Assembly: GCA_002748015.1 (NCBI GenBank)
Contig: PDRH01000121.1
Span: 1-7,095 of the forward strand
Length of the DNA: 7,095 nucleotides
Direction: 5' to 3'
From: Bacteroidota bacterium
GTDB lineage: Bacteria; Bacteroidota; Bacteroidia; Bacteroidales; CAJPTX01
The notes under the pieces were generated by a model. The model was not told where the DNA came from and did not search any database. It saw only the letters and a program-made list of their open reading frames with translations. This document shows positions 1 to 5,700 of the stretch, piece after piece. Both the position numbers and the translations under genes were made by a program. Position 1 is the first letter of the stretch. Each line of letters starts with the position of its first letter.

Positions 1-74
1 TGCGCATACCCCAGCGCAGCAAAAAGGTGCGCAGAGCACACCAGAACCACCAGCAAACGTAGCGCGCTACGCAT
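1..74 (-). CDS. bamA: Signal-peptide start of a probable BamA (Omp85) outer-membrane assembly protein, partial
   Basis: Only the first 24 or so codons are inside the window; the rest lies beyond base 1. The visible residues read MRSALRLLVVLV followed by CSAHLFAALGYA: two arginines, a hydrophobic run and a small-residue end, as in a Sec signal peptide. No BamA domain is visible. The identity rests on known Bacteroidales gene order, in which uppS is followed by the Omp85/BamA gene and then OmpH/Skp genes. An in-frame ATG four codons upstream (84-86) is an equally possible start; neither has a good Shine-Dalgarno sequence, which is common in this phylum. A near-perfect promoter lies about 60 bases upstream, so the gene can be transcribed independently of uppS. 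Another exported protein cannot be excluded. Confidence 0.55.
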   Translation of the reverse strand, partial: MRSALRLLVVLVCSAHLFAALGYA

Positions 75-132
75 CAATCCTAGCATAAATCAACATAATG
101 GCCCACCAGAACCGTACTACTCAAAAAACGCC

Positions 133-164
133 CAAAAGTAGCCATCTTTACACTTAAACGCAAA
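133..164 (-). promoter_or_regulatory. Bacteroidetes-type promoter for the bamA-like gene
   Basis: On the minus strand, TTTG (161-164) is followed after exactly 20 bases (141-160) by TACTTTTG (133-140). This matches the Bacteroides primary-sigma consensus TTTG / 19-21 bases / TAnnTTTG at every defined position. It lies between uppS and the signal-peptide gene. Transcription would start near base 126 and leave a leader of about 50 bases before the ATG at 72-74. Confidence 0.75.
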
Positions 165-208
165 CATAATCCCCGTCCAGAAGACTACGCCCCCTGCTCC
201 AGCATGCG

Positions 209-931
209 CTAGACCCCACCAAACCGCCGATTCCGACGCTTGAACTCCTCCACCGCGCCCAGGAAATCCCCCTTGCGAAAATCCGGCCAGAAAATGGGCA
301 AAAATAAGAACTCCGCGTAGGCACACTGCCACAGCAGGAAGTTGCTCAGTCGCTGCTCCCCGCTCGTGCGGATCATCAGCTCCACATCCGGAAGCCCCCT
401 CGTGTAGAGCGCCCGGGCGAACATCCCCTCGTCAATCGCCGAAGCCTCCAGGCGACCAGCCTGGCACGCCCGCGCCAGCTCCCGCGCCGCCATCACTATC
501 TCATCCCGCCCCCCGTAGTTCAGCGCAACGACAAGCGTCAGGTTGCGCCCCCCCTCCGTCTCCCGCACCGCCCGCAGAATACCCTCCTGCAGCGACCCCG
601 GCAGCCGGCTCAAATCCCCCACGGTACGCAGCGCAACCCCCTGCTCCTGCAGCTCCTCGCTATACTCCGCCAACGACTCCGCCAGCAGCTCCATCAGCAT
701 GTCCACCTCACCCTGCGGACGCTTCCAGTTCTCCGTGCTAAAAGCGTAGAGCGTCAGTACCTCCACCCCCGCCTCGATAGCCCCCGCTATCGACTCCCGC
801 ACCGGAAGCCTACCATGCGCATGTCCATACGTCCGCTCATGCCCCTCACGCTCTGCCCAGCGGCCATTACCATCCATTATGATCCCCACGTGGCGAGGCG
901 CCAACGCTTGCCCATCACTATCTACACCCAT
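209..931 (-). CDS. uppS: Undecaprenyl diphosphate synthase (isoprenyl transferase)
   Basis: This cis-prenyltransferase condenses isopentenyl diphosphate units onto farnesyl diphosphate to make the C55 carrier lipid for peptidoglycan and surface glycans. All family blocks are present in 240 residues, a normal length: HVGIIMDGNGRWAE at 14-27 with the catalytic Asp20, a GHxxG segment at 36-40, TLYAFSTENWKRP at 60-72, LNYGGRDEI at 138-146, and RTSGEQRLSNFLLWQ at 188-202 followed by the conserved Glu207. The C-terminus NRRFGG is also typical. The ATG shares one base with the porG stop codon (TGATG), so the start is secure and translation is probably coupled to porG. The downstream gene has its own promoter. 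Nothing in the sequence suggests loss of function. Confidence 0.97.
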   Translation of the reverse strand: MGVDSDGQALAPRHVGIIMDGNGRWAEREGHERTYGHAHGRLPVRESIAGAIEAGVEVLTLYAFSTENWKRPQGEVDMLMELLAESLAEYSEELQEQGVALRTVGDLSRLPGSLQEGILRAVRETEGGRNLTLVVALNYGGRDEIVMAARELARACQAGRLEASAIDEGMFARALYTRGLPDVELMIRTSGEQRLSNFLLWQCAYAEFLFLPIFWPDFRKGDFLGAVEEFKRRNRRFGGV

Positions 932-1692
932 CAGTACTTGAATTTCTCGTTGATTTTCTCCTTCTCCCTATGGCTATACGAGGGGCAGAGCGGCACATTC
1001 GTCAGCAAACGGTAGGTAACCGTCACAGACAGGTGCACCGCCCAGTCCCGGTTGTGCATCAGGCCACCCGAACCGGGTTCGGGCATATTCACATACCCAT
1101 CCACCCCATCGGTAAACAGCTTATCGAAACGTAGCTCAGGCGCCAGCGTCCACCGGCGCCCCAGCGCGAACTTCACCCCGCAGCCCATGGGAATATTCAT
1201 CGTCACCCCACCCCCGCCAAAAACGTACTGCACGCCCACGCCCGCAAAAACGAAGGGGGTCCACCAGTGCGGGTTGTAGCGCTTGCCGCAGAACTCCGCC
1301 ACCTGGAACTTCCGCAGATGCACCTCCGCCGTCGCCTCCCCCCCCACAAACCAGCTCGAGAAGCGCTCCAGGCTCTGCCGCACACCCCCAGTCGGAAGAT
1401 AGTACTCCTCACGGTAGCGCCCCCGAAGCAGACCGCCTATCACGTTCCCCCGGAAGGCGTACCGCTCATTGAGCGCAAAGCGAAATATCCCCATAGCATG
1501 CCCCCCAACCGTATAGGGAATCGGCGTAAGGCTCAAATCCCCAATGTACGAAGACGGGCCAAGGCCAAAGCCAACATCCATGCGGTAGTTCCCTCCCCGC
1601 GCCGCCACCCTCTGCGGGGCCAGCAGGGCCAACACCAGCACAAGCAAGCCAACGGCAAGCAGGCTAAAACCACCAGAAAACCTATCTCTCAT
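931..1692 (-). CDS. porG: PorG-type DUF6089 outer-membrane protein (type IX secretion)
   Basis: A 253-residue secreted protein. Residues 1-32 form a signal peptide (basic start, hydrophobic 10-25, small residues near 30-32). The mature part alternates short aromatic/hydrophobic strands with Gly-rich turns (GFGLGPSSYIGD near 41-52; FVFAGVGVQYVFGGGG near 147-162), as expected of an outer-membrane beta-barrel. This pattern and its place directly before uppS match the DUF6089 family. In Porphyromonas gingivalis the protein at this position is PorG, a type IX secretion component associated with the periplasmic PorK/PorN ring. Cysteines occur at 135, 171 and 236; in P. gingivalis PorG has been reported to be linked to PorK by a disulfide, so these are worth aligning. 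The C-terminal 15 residues are highly charged. The start is the ATG in an AT-rich stretch without a clear ribosome binding site. The DUF6089 call is firmer than the PorG function. Confidence 0.78.
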   Translation of the reverse strand: MRDRFSGGFSLLAVGLLVLVLALLAPQRVAARGGNYRMDVGFGLGPSSYIGDLSLTPIPYTVGGHAMGIFRFALNERYAFRGNVIGGLLRGRYREEYYLPTGGVRQSLERFSSWFVGGEATAEVHLRKFQVAEFCGKRYNPHWWTPFVFAGVGVQYVFGGGGVTMNIPMGCGVKFALGRRWTLAPELRFDKLFTDGVDGYVNMPEPGSGGLMHNRDWAVHLSVTVTYRLLTNVPLCPSYSHREKEKINEKFKY

Positions 1693-1793
1693 ATATACCG
1701 TATAATACGAGCGGACGCCAAAAAACGCACTCGTAGCTATACACTAACGCACGAACATCCCGTTTTAGTACGCCGCAAGGTACGATTTAAACG

Positions 1794-2672
1794 CTAGTTT
1801 CTCGCATCCATCCCCCAATTAAGCTTCTCCCGCAGGGCCGTGTAGAAATTATCCCCACGTAGACGAACCACATGCACCGCATGCTCGCCGCGCGCTATCG
1901 TGAAGTCCTGCGCCCCCGAAAGCGTATGCTGCTGCGCATCCACCCCCAGCACCATACGGGGGTCACGGCTCGTCGCGCGCAGGTGGATCTCAGCCGAATC
2001 CGGCAGCACCAGCGGACGCATACCCAGATTATGGGGGGCGATCGGCGACATCAGCACCGTGGCCGCCGCCGGCAGCATGATCGGCCCACCAACGCTCAGG
2101 CTATAGGCCGTACTACCCGTCGGGGTACTCACTATCAAGCCATCGCACCAGTACGTACAGAGAAAGGTCCCGTCGATATGCACGTTGATGATGAGCATCG
2201 ACTTGCCATTCTTCTGCAGCGTGATGTCATTGAGCGCGGTCAGCGACTGCGGTGCCCCCTCGCGTAGCAGGCGCACCGCCGCAGTTACACGCCGCTCCAC
2301 ATCGTACTCCCCACGCGACACCATATCCAACACCTCGCCGATATTATCCGTACTACCCGATGCCAGGAAGCCCAAATGCCCGAAGTTTATCCCCAGGATG
2401 GGGACCTGGCGGGGCAGCACATACTGCGCCGAATCCAGAAACGTCCCATCGCCCCCAAGGCTAATCAGCAGGTCCAGCCCCTCGGGCAGCTCGCTCGCCT
2501 CAGTAAAAACCGAATGAATTTCAGGACGATAGCCAAAGTACGAGTACAGCCAATCGAGCATCGGCCGGTACACCACGGCCCGCCAGCCGCGCGCATGCAC
2601 AGAATGGAAAAAACTCACCAGGGCATCAAAGCTCTCATGGCTCACGCCCCACCCATACACCGCAACCAGCAA
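1794..2672 (-). CDS. nadK: NAD kinase, TTG start
   Basis: ATP-dependent NAD kinase, the source of NADP in the cytoplasm. The 292 residues are normal for the family and carry its signatures: GGDGT at 73-77 (phosphate/ATP site), NFGHLGFL at 96-103, the NAD-binding Asn-Asp pair at 148-149, the glycine-rich block from DGLIVSTPTGSTAYS (177-191) to VGGP (194-197), and PIAPHNLGMRP at 210-220. The start is TTG at 2670-2672: an in-frame TAG lies two codons upstream, no ATG is available, and reading from TTG places the first beta-strand (LVAVYG) where relatives have it after their initiator. A GC-rich hairpin and a terminator separate it from the gene upstream, but I found no convincing promoter. A 101-base gap leads to porG; the two may be co-transcribed. 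Confidence 0.95.
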   Translation of the reverse strand: MLVAVYGWGVSHESFDALVSFFHSVHARGWRAVVYRPMLDWLYSYFGYRPEIHSVFTEASELPEGLDLLISLGGDGTFLDSAQYVLPRQVPILGINFGHLGFLASGSTDNIGEVLDMVSRGEYDVERRVTAAVRLLREGAPQSLTALNDITLQKNGKSMLIINVHIDGTFLCTYWCDGLIVSTPTGSTAYSLSVGGPIMLPAAATVLMSPIAPHNLGMRPLVLPDSAEIHLRATSRDPRMVLGVDAQQHTLSGAQDFTIARGEHAVHVVRLRGDNFYTALREKLNWGMDARN

Positions 2673-2706
2673 TACCTATCCAATTTAAACGTTTCCCACA
2701 GGCCAC

Positions 2707-2719
2707 CCCCGCATCGGGG
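2707..2719 (-). other. Short GC hairpin upstream of nadK
   Basis: CCCCG (2707-2711) and CGGGG (2715-2719) are complementary around a three-base loop. It lies about 35 bases before the nadK TTG codon and just after the upstream terminator. No U-tract follows, so it is not a terminator itself. It may be part of the nadK leader or of the end of the upstream transcript; the sequence does not say which. Confidence 0.3.
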
Positions 2720-2734
2720 TAGGCAAGCCCGTCT

Positions 2735-2794
2735 AAAAAAACGGAGAGGAATGGCTGTCCAACGGCTCACCGCCACCGGGCAACACCCCTCTCC
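2735..2794 (-). terminator. Intrinsic terminator after the GH16-fold gene
   Basis: On the minus strand GGAGAGG (2794-2788) pairs with CCTCTCC (2749-2743), and after a single G seven T's follow (2741-2735). The 38-base loop can form small inner hairpins such as CGG-TGAG-CCG. Seven further T's sit just upstream of the stem (2801-2795), so the stem is flanked by T-tracts on both sides. The position, about 50 bases after the stop codon of the upstream gene, fits an end of transcription. The large loop lowers certainty. Confidence 0.65.
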
Positions 2795-2841
2795 AAAAAA
2801 ACCATACGCCAGCCCACTACCACCCAGCGCGTAGCAGCATG

Positions 2842-3822
2842 CTACATGTCGCCCTGGCAGCGAACCCAATCCACCTCCAGCTTCGACTCCCCCGAGGGGG
2901 TAGCCCCCGGCGCCACCCCAGAGAGGAGAACCAGGTACAGCGGCTGCTTCGGCAGCTTTACCTGCTGCTCAAGGTACGCAACACCGTTGATCTTCCACAC
3001 CAGCGAGCTATCGCCCACCTCAACGCTCAGGATGAAAAACTCCGACGAGTACGGCAGCTTACCAACGCTCGCCTCGTGCTTCGAGTCCGCGCTACCGCAG
3101 TACACCCCCGAGAGCACCCTGTCATCCCCCGGCACCGTGCGGAATACATCAATCTGCGGCAGGGCCGAATCGCCCACCAGGTAGAAGGCGTGGTACACCC
3201 CCTCCTGCGCCGTATAGCGAATCTTCGCCTCGAAGGTCCCCCGGCGCATGCGGAAGCTATGGCCCGTCGTAACCACCCCCGAGGTATAGTCAAACTCCCT
3301 TGGCAGGAAACCCATCTTCGCATCCCAGGCCAGCGACTGCACGCTCTCCCGCCGGGTGCTGATCACCAGCCGCCCATTGGCCACCGACACATTCGCACCA
3401 TCAGTATAGGCATGCGGATCCCCCACGAAGGAGTACGCCTGCCCAACCTGGGCATCACCCCAGAAGAAGCGCGTCGACCACTTCTGCGGATCCAGCCCCC
3501 CACCGAAATCATCGAAGAACTCCACCCGGCTAGCCTCATGCCCCTCCAGCACCCCGGCCTTCATCTGCTTCTGGAACCACTTGTACTCCGAGCTCTTCTC
3601 TATCCGCCGGAGGTCCTCCTTCACCGAATCGTCGGTTTCGCCACCACGATCACGCAGCGCCACGCACTCCTGATGGCGCTTGTAGTCAGAAGACTCCATG
3701 TAGGCCAAGCAACGCTCCACCAGTGCTTCACGCGCCGCGCGGCGCTCCTCTATCTTCGTGGCGCGCGGCATCCTACCGATGAAACGCATCCATTTCAGCT
3801 GAAAACCCGACAATCCCGACAT
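2842..3822 (-). CDS. Cytoplasmic GH16-fold protein with degenerate active site
   Basis: The 326 residues have two parts. Residues 1-100 are charged and probably helical, with two similar segments, YMESSDYKRHQ (41-51) and IEKSSEYKWFQ (74-84). From about 101 (VEFFDDFGGGLDPQKW) to the end the protein resembles the concanavalin-like jelly roll of glycoside hydrolase family 16: the FxDDF...LDxxKW entry, GNVSVANGRLVI-like strand (143-154), TSGVVTT (180-186), GTFEAKIRY (195-203), and a final ESKLEVDWVR. At the catalytic strand, where active GH16 enzymes have E-I-D-I/V-x-E, this protein reads QIDVFR (223-228): both the nucleophile and the acid/base glutamate are gone. No signal peptide or lipobox is seen, so it should stay in the cytoplasm. 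It is probably a binding or structural protein rather than an enzyme; its ligand is unknown. A strong promoter and structured leader precede it, AAGGAAG lies 9 bases before the ATG, and a terminator follows, so it looks monocistronic. Confidence 0.8.
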   Translation of the reverse strand: MSGLSGFQLKWMRFIGRMPRATKIEERRAAREALVERCLAYMESSDYKRHQECVALRDRGGETDDSVKEDLRRIEKSSEYKWFQKQMKAGVLEGHEASRVEFFDDFGGGLDPQKWSTRFFWGDAQVGQAYSFVGDPHAYTDGANVSVANGRLVISTRRESVQSLAWDAKMGFLPREFDYTSGVVTTGHSFRMRRGTFEAKIRYTAQEGVYHAFYLVGDSALPQIDVFRTVPGDDRVLSGVYCGSADSKHEASVGKLPYSSEFFILSVEVGDSSLVWKINGVAYLEQQVKLPKQPLYLVLLSGVAPGATPSGESKLEVDWVRCQGDM

Positions 3823-3828
3823 ATTAGG

Positions 3829-3900
3829 CTACTTCCTTAAAGTTGAACATCCCGCATGCACGGCCAGCACCCGCTCGACGCCACCCCACACACGCCCCAT
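3829..3900 (-). CDS. Possible 23-residue leader ORF ending near the GH16-fold start
   Basis: An ATG at 3898-3900 opens a 23-codon frame (MGRVWGGVERVLAVHAGCST and three more residues) ending in TAG six bases before the ATG of the GH16-fold gene. Its last codons contain the AAGGAAG ribosome binding site of that gene, so translation here could affect initiation downstream. The same frame stays open upstream into rprY, which suggests it may be open by chance in GC-rich DNA. It has no ribosome binding site of its own that I can identify. Low confidence that it is translated. Confidence 0.12.
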   Translation of the reverse strand: MGRVWGGVERVLAVHAGCSTLRK

Positions 3901-3902
3901 AC

Positions 3903-3971
3903 CTAGCGCAAGGTGCATCCCCGCCCGGCCACGCACCAGCACATGGTGCAGAGCCGACGGGGAGCTACCAT
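3903..3971 (-). CDS. Possible 22-residue cysteine-rich leader peptide
   Basis: The first ATG after the predicted transcription start (near 3978) begins a 22-codon frame with cysteines at 8, 11, 13 and 19 and one tryptophan, ending in TAG at 3903-3905. With only about seven bases of leader, translation would be nearly leaderless. The frame covers the whole leader hairpin at 3919-3962, so ribosome movement through it would change the RNA fold, as in attenuation-type leaders. No amino-acid run points to a specific signal, and the frame may be chance. Confidence 0.18.
   Translation of the reverse strand: MVAPRRLCTMCWCVAGRGCTLR
3919..3962 (-). promoter_or_regulatory. Strong leader hairpin before the GH16-fold gene
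   Basis: On the minus strand CCCCGTC (3962-3956) pairs with GGCGGGG (3925-3919, one G-U), GGC (3955-3953) with GCC (3929-3927), and GCACC (3949-3945) with GGTGC (3937-3933), giving 15 base pairs in a 44-base arm. The GGTGC arm can instead pair with a second GCACC downstream (3916-3912), so two mutually exclusive folds exist. No U-tract follows, so it is not a simple terminator. It lies about 15 bases after the predicted transcription start. Confidence 0.5.
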
Positions 3972-3984
3972 AGCAAAATCGAAC

Positions 3985-4016
3985 CAAAGGTAGAAAAAAT
4001 ACCCAACTGCGCCAAA
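3985..4016 (-). promoter_or_regulatory. Bacteroidetes-type promoter for the GH16-fold gene
   Basis: TTTG (4013-4016) begins three bases after the rprY stop codon. After exactly 20 bases (3993-4012), including a run of six T's, comes TACCTTTG (3985-3992). This fits TTTG / 19-21 / TAnnTTTG at every defined position. Predicted transcription start is near 3978, giving a leader of about 155 bases. Confidence 0.78.
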
Positions 4017-4018
4017 TC

Positions 4019-4717
4019 CTAAACAACCAGCTTAAAGCCCTGGCCCCGGATATTGACAATCTCCACATCCGGGTCATCGGATAGGATCTTGCGCAACTTC
4101 GTGATATACACATCCATGCTCCGGGCATTCGAATAGTTGTACTCGCTCCACACCATGTGCAACGCATGCTCACGCGTCAGCAGCTCGTTCTTATGGATCG
4201 CCAGCTGGCGCAGCAGCTCCGACTCCTTGGTCGTCAGACGGCGCGGCGCATTGCCCGCCAGCGTCAGCTGCTGGCGCGTAACGTCAAAGTGGAACTTGCC
4301 GATCTCAAAGCTCGTCGGCAGATCCTGGTTCACATCCTCCCGGATTGCCCGGCGCAGCAAGCCGCTGAAGCGCAGCATCAGCTCCTCCACCTCGAAGGGC
4401 TTGCGCAGGTAGTCATCCGCACCAGCCCGAAGCCCCTTGATCACCTCCTCGGTCGACGTGAGCGAGGAGAGAATCATTATCGGCACATGCCCATTGCGAT
4501 CCCGCATGTGGGACACCAGCCGGAAACCCTGCTCATTCGGGAAGTTCACCTCGATGAGACACGCCTCAAAACGCTTCGCCTTGAGCGCCTCGAAGGCCTC
4601 ATCCACCGTCTTACATAGGGTCACCCTATGATGCTGCACCTCAAGGTAGCTCTTGAGGAGTTGGCCCAAATTCTCATCTGGCTCAACGAGCAGCATCGTT
4701 ACTGCATTCTGGATCAT
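4019..4717 (-). CDS. rprY: RprY-type OmpR/PhoB response regulator with degenerate receiver
   Basis: A 232-residue DNA-binding regulator with an N-terminal receiver (about 6-118) and a C-terminal winged helix (about 136-232). The winged helix carries the family motif around RRLTTKESELLRQL (158-171), NARSMDVYITKLRK (198-211) and the closing NIRGQGFKL, which I recognise as RprY-like. In the receiver the usual phospho-acceptor Asp is Glu56 (LIEVNFP), and the metal-binding Asp that should follow Glu12 is Pro13 (VEPDEN); Ser84 and Lys106 of the switch remain. Phosphorylation on the normal residue is therefore impossible, and Glu may mimic the active state. No histidine kinase gene adjoins it. RprY is described as an orphan regulator in P. 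gingivalis. The ATG at 4715-4717 is preceded by AGGAG at a 9-base spacing and a small GAGG-TAG-CCTC hairpin further up. No clear promoter was found in the 101 bases before it. Confidence 0.9.
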   Translation of the reverse strand: MIQNAVTMLLVEPDENLGQLLKSYLEVQHHRVTLCKTVDEAFEALKAKRFEACLIEVNFPNEQGFRLVSHMRDRNGHVPIMILSSLTSTEEVIKGLRAGADDYLRKPFEVEELMLRFSGLLRRAIREDVNQDLPTSFEIGKFHFDVTRQQLTLAGNAPRRLTTKESELLRQLAIHKNELLTREHALHMVWSEYNYSNARSMDVYITKLRKILSDDPDVEIVNIRGQGFKLVV

Positions 4718-4793
4718 AATTCATTACTCCTATTTAGTATCTCTCTGAGGCTACCTCGAGCCGCAGAACATTGTTTAGCACTCTCTCGAAACC

Positions 4794-4810
4794 GGCCCGC
4801 CACACGGGCC
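4794..4810 (-). terminator. GC hairpin after rsmE, weak terminator candidate
   Basis: GGCCCG (4794-4799) and CGGGCC (4805-4810) form a six-pair stem with a five-base loop, nine bases past the rsmE stop codon. On the minus strand only GGTTTC follows, not a proper U-tract, so intrinsic termination would be weak. It could instead be a pause or RNA-stability element between rsmE and rprY. Confidence 0.35.
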
Positions 4811-4818
4811 CAAAACAC

Positions 4819-5538
4819 CTAGATCAAGCGATCCAACCCCACCGATGCGCAGGCCACGCAGGCCACCAGGCCCGCCGTCTCCGTCCGCAAGCGGTTCGTT
4901 CCCAGGCTCACCGGACGCACCCCCTGTCCACGCAGCATCTCCAGCTCCAGATCGCTAAAGCCCCCCTCAGGGCCTATCAGCACGCACGCAGGCAACTCCC
5001 CCTCCCCAAGCGCATACCCTAGCGGCACGCTCTCCCCGGGGGCCAAATGGCCCGCGAAAATATTATATTTCTCTTTGGCAAGAAGCAGAAACTCCTTGAA
5101 ATCTACCATGGCATCAATTTGCGGTACATAGGCCGTCTGGCTCTGCTTGGCCGCTGCGATGGCTACGCGCTCAAGTCTCTCTAACTTAACCGCTCTGCGC
5201 TCAGAGTGTTCACATGCCATAAAACTTATACGCCCAAGCCCAACCTCCACGGCCTTCTCCAGCATCCACTCCATACGCTCCATCTGCTTAGTGGGGGCGA
5301 CAGCCAGCCACGTACGCCGACCGGGCGTAAGGGGCTCGAGCGATACCTCCCCAACCTCCACCGTCGTAACCGACTGCGAAACGGAGACCAAACGCCCTTC
5401 AGCCCGATGACCCACCCCATCAAAAAGCAGCACCACATCACCAGGCCGACGACGCATGACCCGGGCGCAGTGGCGGGATTCCCCGTCGGGAAGAGGCACT
5501 ACACCTGACGAAAGCGCTGGGACAAAATAGGCATCCAT
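4819..5538 (-). CDS. rsmE: 16S rRNA (uracil-1498-N3)-methyltransferase
   Basis: RsmE uses S-adenosylmethionine to methylate N3 of U1498 in 16S rRNA, in the decoding region of the small subunit. It belongs to the SPOUT (trefoil-knot) class. The 239 residues are full length and hold every family block: ESRHCARVMRR at 20-30 in the N-terminal PUA-like domain, KQMERMEWMLEKAVEVG at 84-100, a CEHSERR segment at 109-115, AAAKQS at 128-133, and the cofactor-binding knot residues LIGPEGGFSDLE at 187-198 and SLGTNRLRTETA at 211-222. The ATG start gives the typical MDAYFVP opening of Bacteroidales homologues. It follows a 354-base non-coding gap and precedes rprY by 101 bases. I could not identify a canonical promoter, so read-through from murF-alr is possible. 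Confidence 0.96.
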   Translation of the reverse strand: MDAYFVPALSSGVVPLPDGESRHCARVMRRRPGDVVLLFDGVGHRAEGRLVSVSQSVTTVEVGEVSLEPLTPGRRTWLAVAPTKQMERMEWMLEKAVEVGLGRISFMACEHSERRAVKLERLERVAIAAAKQSQTAYVPQIDAMVDFKEFLLLAKEKYNIFAGHLAPGESVPLGYALGEGELPACVLIGPEGGFSDLELEMLRGQGVRPVSLGTNRLRTETAGLVACVACASVGLDRLI

Positions 5539-5587
5539 TCTCTATGTATATTGACGCAAAAGACGAGTCGAAGCACCACTACCAACT

Positions 5588-5622
5588 AGCAGCGTACCCA
5601 CAGCCTACAACATCGGGCTGCT
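5588..5622 (-). other. Inverted repeat in the rsmE leader
   Basis: AGCAGC (5588-5593) and GCTGCT (5617-5622) are complementary; within them CAGCC (5601-5605) and GGCTG (5616-5620) form an alternative five-pair stem, so only one of the two can form fully. It lies 50-85 bases before the rsmE start codon. No U-tract follows. It may be a leader structure for rsmE. Confidence 0.25.
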
Positions 5623-5632
5623 ATATGGATGT

Positions 5633-5644
5633 ACGGTTAACCGT
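5633..5644. promoter_or_regulatory. Perfect 12-base palindrome, possible operator
   Basis: ACGGTTAACCGT reads the same on both strands. It sits about 95 bases upstream of rsmE and about 57 bases from the edge of the structured-RNA candidate, in an AT-rich stretch where promoters of either would be expected. It resembles a site for a dimeric regulator, but no second copy was noticed in the window and no regulator can be assigned. Confidence 0.25.
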
Positions 5645-5700
5645 TCGGAATGTTCGATAGTAATTTTAAAAAACCTAGGTGCATGTACTATAGATTGATA

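Noticed and set aside
1690..1719. Promoter-like TTTG-N21-TATATATG just before porG
   Set aside because: The second element contains the porG ATG itself, so transcription would begin inside the coding region and remove the signal peptide.
1267..1797. 176-codon open frame on the plus strand over porG
   Set aside because: It is antisense to a recognised gene, has low-complexity Arg/Pro/His composition, and is explained by GC-rich codon bias.
2676..2692. TAAATTGG upstream of nadK resembling a -7 element
   Set aside because: It has one mismatch and no TTTG at the required 19-21 base distance.
2839..3840. 333-codon open frame on the plus strand over the GH16-fold gene
   Set aside because: It mirrors the GH16-fold gene in the antisense direction, shows no domain pattern and is rich in His, Arg and Leu, typical of a shadow frame.
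3829..4173. 114-codon minus-strand frame overlapping the end of rprY
   Set aside because: Its first half lies in another frame of rprY and it has no recognisable protein features; only its short 3' part was kept as a weak leader-ORF candidate.
5692..5700. AT-rich TATAGATTG-like stretch as a plus-strand promoter for the RNA candidate
   Set aside because: It matches TAnnTTTG poorly and has no TTTG at the right distance, so it was not annotated.
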